A DNA stretch of 18,070 nt, from positions 1 to 18,070 of the forward strand of contig DASQGO010000080.1 of assembly GCA_035632555.1 (NCBI GenBank), given 5' to 3'. A program made the position numbers and the translations under genes. The stretch's first letter is position 1. Each line of letters starts with the position of its first letter. This DNA comes from 2-02-FULL-62-14 sp035632555. GTDB lineage: Bacteria > Nitrospirota > Nitrospiria > Nitrospirales > Nitrospiraceae. A model generated the notes under the pieces. It made no database searches. It saw only the letters and a list, made by a program, of their open reading frames with translations, and was not told the origin of the DNA. Shown here one piece after another: positions 12,827-18,070 of this stretch.

Positions 12827-15526
12827 ATGGCCGAAGAACGTCCTGATCCAGAAGCCCTCCTGAAGCGCGCGCGGGAGGAGGAAGCCCAACAGCACCGGGG
12901 CAAGCTGAAGATCTTCTTCGGCGCCACGGCCGGCGTCGGCAAGACCTACGCCATGCTGCAGGCCGCGCACGAGCAGCAGGAGGATGGCGTGGACGTCCTC
13001 GTCGGCTGGGTCGAGACGCACGGCCGCGCGGAAACAGACGCCTTGCTCAAGGGGTTGAAGATTCTTCCACCCCGGACCGTGGACCATCGCGGCGCGACGC
13101 TCAGGGAGTTCGATCTCGACGCCGCGCTCGCGCGGCGCCCCGCGCTCATCCTGATGGACGAATGGGCCCACACCAACGCCTCTGGCTCGCGCCATCCCAA
13201 GCGGTGGCAGGACATCGAAGAGCTCCTGGCAGCCGGCATCAACGTCTACACCACGGTAAATGTCCAGCATCTGGAATGCCTGAATGACGTCGTCACCCAG
13301 ATCACGGGCGTCCGCGTCCGAGAAACGATTCCCGATTCGGCATTCGATCGGGCCGATGACGTCGAACTGATCGACCTGCCGCCGGACGACCTGCTCCAGC
13401 GGCTGAAAGACGGCAAGGTCTACGTTCCCGAACAGGTGCAGCAGGCCATCCAGAACTTTTTCCGGAAAGGGAATCTGATCGCGCTGCGCGAGATGGCGCT
13501 CCGCCGCACGGCGGACCGGGTGGACCAGCAGATGGAGGTCTACCGCAGGGACCATGCGGTGGTCCGGACCTGGCCCGCGGGCGAGACGATCATGGTCTGC
13601 GTCAACATCAAGCCGCGCGGCGCCCGTCTGGTGCGGGCTGCCAGAACCATGGCGGCGGAACTGCATGGCAAATGGATAGCCGTCTATGTGCAGACTTCGC
13701 GCCATCTGCGCCTTCCCGACTCCGAGCGTAGCGGCGTCATCGAGACGCTCCGCCTGGCCGAGCAGTTGGGAGCAGAAACGGTAACCCTGACCGGCGACGC
13801 CGTCAGCCAGGAGCTGCTGGCCTATGCGCGCAGCCGCAATGTCACGAAGATCATCGTCGGCAAGCCGATCCGGCCGCGCTGGAGCGAGTGGTTGTTCGGG
13901 TCCGTGGTGGACGAGCTGGTCCGCAACAGCGGCGACATTGACATCAACGTCATCACAGGCGAAGCAGGCGAAGGCCGCCCACTCCTCGCGACAACATTTC
14001 AGCGAACGAGCGACTGGGGCGCCTATGGGCGCGGCGTCTCGGTCGTCATCGCCTGCACCGCCGTCAGCTGGCTGATGTTCCCCTATTTCGGCGTCGCCAA
14101 CCTGATCATGGTGTACCTGCTCGGCGTGGCCGTTGTGGCTTCGCGCTGGGGACGCGGCCCTTCGGTCCTGGCCTCCGTGCTTAGTGTCGCAATCTTCGAT
14201 TTCTTTTTCATCCCTCCCTATTTCTCGTTTGCAGTCTCCGACATCCAATACACATGGACCTTTGCCGTCATGCTGGTCGTGGCCCTTCTGATCAGCGGGC
14301 TTGCGGCCCGGGGAAGACGGCAAGTCCAGGCGACCCGCCAGCACCTGCGGCGTACGGCGGCGTTGTACGCCATGAGCCGTGACCTCGCGACGCAACGCGG
14401 CGTGGATAAACTCGCGGCCGTCGCCGCCCAGCATATCCGGGAAGTATTCGACAGTCAGGTGGCGGTCTTCTTGCCAGATCAGACCGGACGGGTGACGCTT
14501 CAGCGAAGCGGCGGACTGTTTTTTGAATTGGATCCCAAGGAAGCGGGCGTCGCCCAATGGGTCTTCGACCACAAGCAGCCGGCCGGGCTCGGCACCGACA
14601 CCCTGCCAGGCGCCAGCGCCCTTTACCTCCCGCTGACCGGCTCACGCGGACCAACCGGCGTCATCGCGGTGCGGTCCGCACAGCCGGTGCGCTTGCTCGA
14701 CCCGGAGCAATTTCACCTCCTCGAAACCTTTTCGAACCAGACGGCCCTGGCGATCGAGCGGGCCCGGCTGGCCGAGGAGACCCAGCAGGTGCACGTGCAG
14801 GTGGAAACCGAACGAATGCGCAGCGCGATTCTCAGCTCCGTTTCCCATGATCTGCGCACGCCGCTCGCCACGATCACCGGAGCGGCCAGCAGTCTGCTTG
14901 AAGGCGGCCGGCAACTCGGGGCGTCGGCGCAGCAGGAACTGGCCCGCGCCATCTATGAGGAGGCGCGCCGGCTGGACCGTTTGCTGAGAAACCTCCTGGA
15001 CATCACACGACTGGAGGCCGGCGCCATGCAGTTGCAGAAAGAATGGCATCCCCTTGAGGAAATCGTCGGCTCGGCGCTGACGAGGCTGGAGCAGCGGTTG
15101 GGCGACCGGAAGATCCGGACCGACTTTCCACCGGATCTCCCGTTGCTCCGTCTCGACGGGGTACTGATGGAGCAGGTCGTCATCAATCTTCTGGAGAACG
15201 CGCTCAAGTATGCGCCGCCCAGGAGCATGATCGAACTGTCCGCCTCAAAAGCGGATGGCGCTGTCGTTTTCGAGATCACCGACCGGGGGCCGGGACTGCA
15301 GCCCGGCGACGAGCAACGCGTCTTCGAAAAATTTTATCGCGCGGATTCGGCGCGGGAAGGCGGCGTCGGTCTCGGCCTCACGATCTGCCGCGGAATCGTC
15401 GAGGCGCACGGCGGGCGGATCTGGGCCGAGAACCGGCCAGGCGGAGGGGCTCTGTTCCGGTTCACGCTGCCGGTCGAGGCCCACCAGCCCGGCACGGAGC
15501 CGGAAACGGCGCGTTCGGCGGTCTGA
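12827..15526 (+). CDS. kdpD: Osmosensitive K+ channel sensor histidine kinase KdpD
   Basis: The protein has 899 aa, the full family length. The N-terminal KdpD domain has Walker A GATAGVGKT (32-40) and DEWAHTN (111-117), where most homologues I know have DELAHTN, then SGSRHPKRWQDIEELL and TTVNVQHLE. A UspA-like region follows (about 253-380). Four clustered TM helices (about 400-500, DUF4118) come next, then a GAF-like region (about 520-660). The HisKA domain has SVSHDLRTPLA with phospho-acceptor H674. The HATPase domain has NLLENALKYAP, DRGPGLQP, FEKFYRAD and GVGLGLTICRG. KdpD senses low K+ and controls the phosphorylation of KdpE. The GGAG is only four bases from the ATG, so translation may be modest. 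Its stop overlaps kdpE (TGATG). Confidence 0.97.
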   Translation: MAEERPDPEALLKRAREEEAQQHRGKLKIFFGATAGVGKTYAMLQAAHEQQEDGVDVLVGWVETHGRAETDALLKGLKILPPRTVDHRGATLREFDLDAALARRPALILMDEWAHTNASGSRHPKRWQDIEELLAAGINVYTTVNVQHLECLNDVVTQITGVRVRETIPDSAFDRADDVELIDLPPDDLLQRLKDGKVYVPEQVQQAIQNFFRKGNLIALREMALRRTADRVDQQMEVYRRDHAVVRTWPAGETIMVCVNIKPRGARLVRAARTMAAELHGKWIAVYVQTSRHLRLPDSERSGVIETLRLAEQLGAETVTLTGDAVSQELLAYARSRNVTKIIVGKPIRPRWSEWLFGSVVDELVRNSGDIDINVITGEAGEGRPLLATTFQRTSDWGAYGRGVSVVIACTAVSWLMFPYFGVANLIMVYLLGVAVVASRWGRGPSVLASVLSVAIFDFFFIPPYFSFAVSDIQYTWTFAVMLVVALLISGLAARGRRQVQATRQHLRRTAALYAMSRDLATQRGVDKLAAVAAQHIREVFDSQVAVFLPDQTGRVTLQRSGGLFFELDPKEAGVAQWVFDHKQPAGLGTDTLPGASALYLPLTGSRGPTGVIAVRSAQPVRLLDPEQFHLLETFSNQTALAIERARLAEETQQVHVQVETERMRSAILSSVSHDLRTPLATITGAASSLLEGGRQLGASAQQELARAIYEEARRLDRLLRNLLDITRLEAGAMQLQKEWHPLEEIVGSALTRLEQRLGDRKIRTDFPPDLPLLRLDGVLMEQVVINLLENALKYAPPRSMIELSASKADGAVVFEITDRGPGLQPGDEQRVFEKFYRADSAREGGVGLGLTICRGIVEAHGGRIWAENRPGGGALFRFTLPVEAHQPGTEPETARSAV

Positions 15527-16224
15527 TGGCTGCCCAGGATCCGACAGTCCTGCTGATCGAAGATGAACCCGAGATTCGGCGGTTCCTCAGGGCGACCCTC
15601 TCTCAGCAGGGTTATCGTTTGCATGAGTCGACAACCGGCCAGGACGGGCTGGCCCAGGCCGAAGCCAGAAATCCGGACCTCATTCTGCTCGATCTCGGAC
15701 TTCCGGACATGGATGGACTGGACATCATCCGTAAACTGCGCGAGTGGACGACGATACCGATCATCATCCTGTCGGCGAGAGATCAGGAGCAGACGAAAAT
15801 TGCCGCGCTGGACTTCGGCGCGGACGACTACGTGACCAAGCCCTTTGGCGTCAACGAACTGCTGGCGCGCATGCGCACGGCGCTCCGCCAAGCCGCCCGC
15901 CTCTCCGCAGATTCTCCTGAACCTGTGTTCACGCTCGGCGAACTCCGGGTGGACCTTGCGCACCGCCGGGTGTTCGTCGCCGAGCGCGAAATCCACCTGA
16001 CGCCGATCGAATACAAGCTGTTGACGACGCTGGTGCGGTACGCGGGGAAGGTGGTGACGCACCGCCAGCTTCTCAAGGAGGTCTGGGGACCCCTGCACGT
16101 CGAGGAGCACCAATATTTACGTGTCTACATGCGGCAGCTGCGCAACAAACTCGAGCCGAGCCCGGCCCATCCCCGTTATCTGCTGACCGAACTGGGGGTC
16201 GGCTACCGGCTCAAAGCCGAGTGA
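15526..16224 (+). CDS. kdpE: Response regulator KdpE (OmpR/PhoB family)
   Basis: The protein has 232 aa. The receiver domain has the acidic pair E12/D13, the phospho-acceptor D56 (LILLDLGLPDMDG), S83 and K105 (YVTKPFGVNELLARM). The C-terminal winged helix includes LTPIEYKLLTTLVRYAGKVV, HRQLLKEVWG and LRNKLEPSPAHPRYLLTE. KdpE phosphorylated by KdpD activates kdp transcription, and the two TTTAY direct-repeat boxes in this window are its likely targets. The ATG overlaps the kdpD stop by one base, with no strong ribosome-binding site, so the pair is translationally coupled. It ends 13 bases from the convergent rlmI-like gene. Confidence 0.97.
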   Translation: MAAQDPTVLLIEDEPEIRRFLRATLSQQGYRLHESTTGQDGLAQAEARNPDLILLDLGLPDMDGLDIIRKLREWTTIPIIILSARDQEQTKIAALDFGADDYVTKPFGVNELLARMRTALRQAARLSADSPEPVFTLGELRVDLAHRRVFVAEREIHLTPIEYKLLTTLVRYAGKVVTHRQLLKEVWGPLHVEEHQYLRVYMRQLRNKLEPSPAHPRYLLTELGVGYRLKAE

Positions 16225-16237
16225 TTCTTCCGGTCAC

Positions 16238-17434
16238 CTACAACACCTGCAGGACAAAACACTTGAGGTAGCGCGTCTCGGGCATGGCGGCCAGCATCGG
16301 ATGGTCGCGGGCCTGTGTCCGGCGTTCGATCAATCGCAATTGCCGTTTGGCATCCTGCGCGGCCTCCTGAAGCATGACCCCGAACTGTTCCTCGCTCACA
16401 TGATGCGAGCAGGAACAACTTGCGAGAAATCCTTCCGGCCTGACGAGCCGCAGGGCGCGCAGATTGATCTGCTTGTATCCCGCGAGCGCCTGCGGCACGG
16501 CCTGCTTCGTCCGCGCGAACGACGGCGGATCGAGAATGACCAGATCGAAGCGGTCGCCGGCGCGTTCGATCCGGCGCAACTCCTCGAATGCATCCGCCTC
16601 ACGATACGAGCACGTCCCTTCGACGTTGTTCCTGGCCGCATGGTCGCGGGCCTGGGTGACCGCGTCGCGGCTCACGTCCAACCCGAGCACCGATGCCGCA
16701 CCGTGAAGCGCGGCGTGGACGCCGAACGCGCCGGTGTGGCAGAACGCCTCCAGCACCGAGGCACCGTCGGCCAGCGACGCAACGGCAAGCCGGTTTTCGC
16801 GCTGGTCGCAGAACCAGCCTGTTTTCTGCCCCTGCGCGATATTCACGAGAAACCGCGCGCGGCCCTCCCGCACGTCGACCGTCGTCGCGCCCCCGCCCCG
16901 AAGAAACCTCTGCTCCACAGGCAGGCCTTCCAGCGTCAGGCTGTGGACATCGTTTCGGAGGTAGACGGCGCTGGCTCCGGTTTCCTTCATCAGAAGGTCC
17001 GCAAGATACTCTTTACGCCGGTCCATGCCGAACGACAGGGCCTGCATCACCAGCACATCTTCATAGCGGTCCACGATCAAACCTGGCAGGAAATCGCTTT
17101 CCCCGTGGATCAGCCGGTAGGCGCTCGTGTCGGCCACGACGCGCCGGCGCAGGGCCGCCGCGCTTGCGATCCGCACGACCCAGAACGCTTCGTTGATGGG
17201 CTCATCGCGGAACGTCAGCAGGCGGACGCGAATCTTTGAATGCGGATTGAAGAATCCTCGGCCGATGACCCGCCCCGAGCGGGTGCAGACATCCACCACG
17301 TCGCCTGGCGCCGGGTTGCCGGCCACTTCTTCAATGTGCCCGGCGTAAATCCAGAGATAGCCTGCCAGGAGTGCATGTTCCCGGCCTCGAATGAGCCGCA
17401 CACGGCCCGACGGTTGTTCAGATTGACGGCTCAT
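16238..17434 (-). CDS. rlmI: RlmI-type 23S rRNA (cytosine-5) methyltransferase
   Basis: The protein has 398 aa, the usual RlmI/YccW length (about 396). An N-terminal PUA-like domain (about 11-85) has LIRGREHALLAGYLWIYAG. A linker follows with GESDFLPGLIVDRY (111-124). The Rossmann methyltransferase has QGQKTGWFCDQRENR (201-215), motif I VLEAFCHTGAFGVHAA (227-242), motif IV LDPPSFAR (301-308) and SCSCSHHVS (339-347), which supplies the catalytic cysteine. E. coli RlmI makes m5C1962 in 23S rRNA; paralogues with other targets exist, so the symbol is by family. No good ribosome-binding site precedes the ATG, and translation may depend on the upstream outer-membrane gene ending 20 bases earlier. 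Not obviously connected with kdp. Confidence 0.88.
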   Translation of the reverse strand: MSRQSEQPSGRVRLIRGREHALLAGYLWIYAGHIEEVAGNPAPGDVVDVCTRSGRVIGRGFFNPHSKIRVRLLTFRDEPINEAFWVVRIASAAALRRRVVADTSAYRLIHGESDFLPGLIVDRYEDVLVMQALSFGMDRRKEYLADLLMKETGASAVYLRNDVHSLTLEGLPVEQRFLRGGGATTVDVREGRARFLVNIAQGQKTGWFCDQRENRLAVASLADGASVLEAFCHTGAFGVHAALHGAASVLGLDVSRDAVTQARDHAARNNVEGTCSYREADAFEELRRIERAGDRFDLVILDPPSFARTKQAVPQALAGYKQINLRALRLVRPEGFLASCSCSHHVSEEQFGVMLQEAAQDAKRQLRLIERRTQARDHPMLAAMPETRYLKCFVLQVL

Positions 17435-17454
17435 TCGAATTCGAGGACCGGCAT

Positions 17455-18070
17455 CTAGAATCGAACGGAGATACCGCCGAGAAAATGATGGGTATTGATA
17501 TCGGACTCCAAGGGCACTCGGAGGGATGAGATCGTGCTATTGAAAACCGGTTCGGCTCGGAAATGCGTAAACCGATACTCTCCAAAAACAGCCATGTGTT
17601 TCAAGAGTTGCCAGGAAGCCCCTGCCCCCGCTTTGATCCCCAACGATGTGTCCGTGGCAGTCTTTGTGTCAAGTTCGCCGTTCAACGTGTTCGTGGCCCT
17701 CGTAAAAAAGAGCGCAGGGCCCACAGCCAGATATGGTTGGAGTTGCCCCTTCGGAAATTCCTGGCTTTGCCGAAGCGGCACACGGAGCCGGACCACATCG
17801 AAGGCGACTGCAGTGACAGAATAGTCTATCGCCTTCAGCGTTACAGGCTGAGTCACGCCCTGAATCGTGCCGGGGATCGTCTGTGTGGGAATATCGGGAT
17901 AAAAACGGAAGGCGTCCAGCCCCATGCCGAACCACGGAACCGTCTCGAACCAGTACCCTGCGCGACCTCCAACGAGTGACGAACCGTCCCATTTCACATT
18001 ATAGAAAATATGGTTTGTGGCATTGGGCGCGCGAAGAACAAGCGTTGCGTCGCTACGAATCGTATACGTC
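17455..18070 (-). CDS. Outer-membrane beta-barrel protein, N-terminus beyond window
   Basis: The frame is open to the right edge: 204 codons plus one base lie in the window, with the 5' end missing. The visible part reads alternating beta-strands, for example HIFYNVKWDGSSLVGGRAGYW, AVFGEYRFTHFRAEP and HHFLGGISVRF. The chain ends in Phe after an alternating hydrophobic strand, the usual C-terminal signal for Bam-dependent insertion. It fits small OmpA/OmpW-like barrels of 8-10 strands (lipid A- or opacity-like families), but the exact family is unclear. It is probably co-transcribed with the rlmI-like gene, 20 bases downstream; the promoter lies outside the window. A GTG at 17995-17997 is an internal codon, not the start. 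Confidence 0.75.
   Translation of the reverse strand, partial: TYTIRSDATLVLRAPNATNHIFYNVKWDGSSLVGGRAGYWFETVPWFGMGLDAFRFYPDIPTQTIPGTIQGVTQPVTLKAIDYSVTAVAFDVVRLRVPLRQSQEFPKGQLQPYLAVGPALFFTRATNTLNGELDTKTATDTSLGIKAGAGASWQLLKHMAVFGEYRFTHFRAEPVFNSTISSLRVPLESDINTHHFLGGISVRF

Noticed and set aside
12680..14572. 630-codon minus-strand frame opposite kdpC/kdpD
   Set aside because: It is the shadow of the intact kdpD frame, with no recognisable domain or plausible start.
16207..16237. Terminator at the kdpE/rlmI convergent junction
   Set aside because: The only stem (CGGCT/AGCCG) lies inside the kdpE codons and has no U-tract after it.
16301..17239. 312-codon plus-strand frame opposite the rlmI-like gene
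   Set aside because: It is antisense to a full-length methyltransferase with all motifs; the composition is typical of a shadow frame.

Overview
The window is high-GC bacterial chromosome from a Gram-negative (two-membrane) organism: it encodes two outer-membrane beta-barrel proteins, one with a clear signal peptide. The mix of a kdp potassium operon, a KdpDE pair, an ExeA-like ATPase and a Gly-rich-tailed RNA-recognition-motif protein is compatible with Nitrospirota (Nitrospira-like). That assignment is an impression from protein character, not a proof. No tRNA, rRNA, CRISPR array, transposase or integrase was seen.

Layout. (1) Bases 1-3529, minus strand: a two-gene unit from a sigma70-like promoter, encoding a large TPR/Pro-rich/single-TM protein of unknown function and then an AIM24/TIGR00266-family protein cut by the window edge. 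(2) 3614-5068, plus strand: a divergent membrane-anchored ExeA/GspA-type AAA ATPase. (3) 5153-6201, minus strand: an RRM RNA-binding protein, the broken 3' end of a SlyD-type FKBP prolyl isomerase, and a SAM-dependent methyltransferase. The methyltransferase start (GTG) overlaps the SlyD stop in a GTGA. (4) 6475-16224, plus strand: a potassium-uptake locus. It comprises a small membrane ORF with an apparent one-base frameshift, an OmpL-like porin, a 26-residue membrane peptide, and kdpF, kdpA, kdpB, kdpC, kdpD, kdpE. (5) 16238-18070, minus strand: an RlmI-type 23S rRNA methyltransferase preceded by an outer-membrane beta-barrel protein that runs off the window.

How the genes fit together. KdpFABC is the ATP-driven high-affinity K+ pump, and KdpD/KdpE is its sensor kinase and response regulator. 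Both the small-ORF/porin unit and the kdp unit are preceded by nearly the same element: TTTTTAC, four bases, TC, TTTAT, one base, C. This holds two TTTAY half-sites 11 bp apart, much like the E. coli KdpE operator as I remember it. My main inference is that the porin and the small membrane ORF belong to the same KdpE regulon and supply an outer-membrane route for K+.

Two single-base lesions were found: an A7 run in the SlyD remnant, and one missing base near the start of the small porin-upstream ORF. They may be real mutations or assembly errors, and read-level checking would decide.
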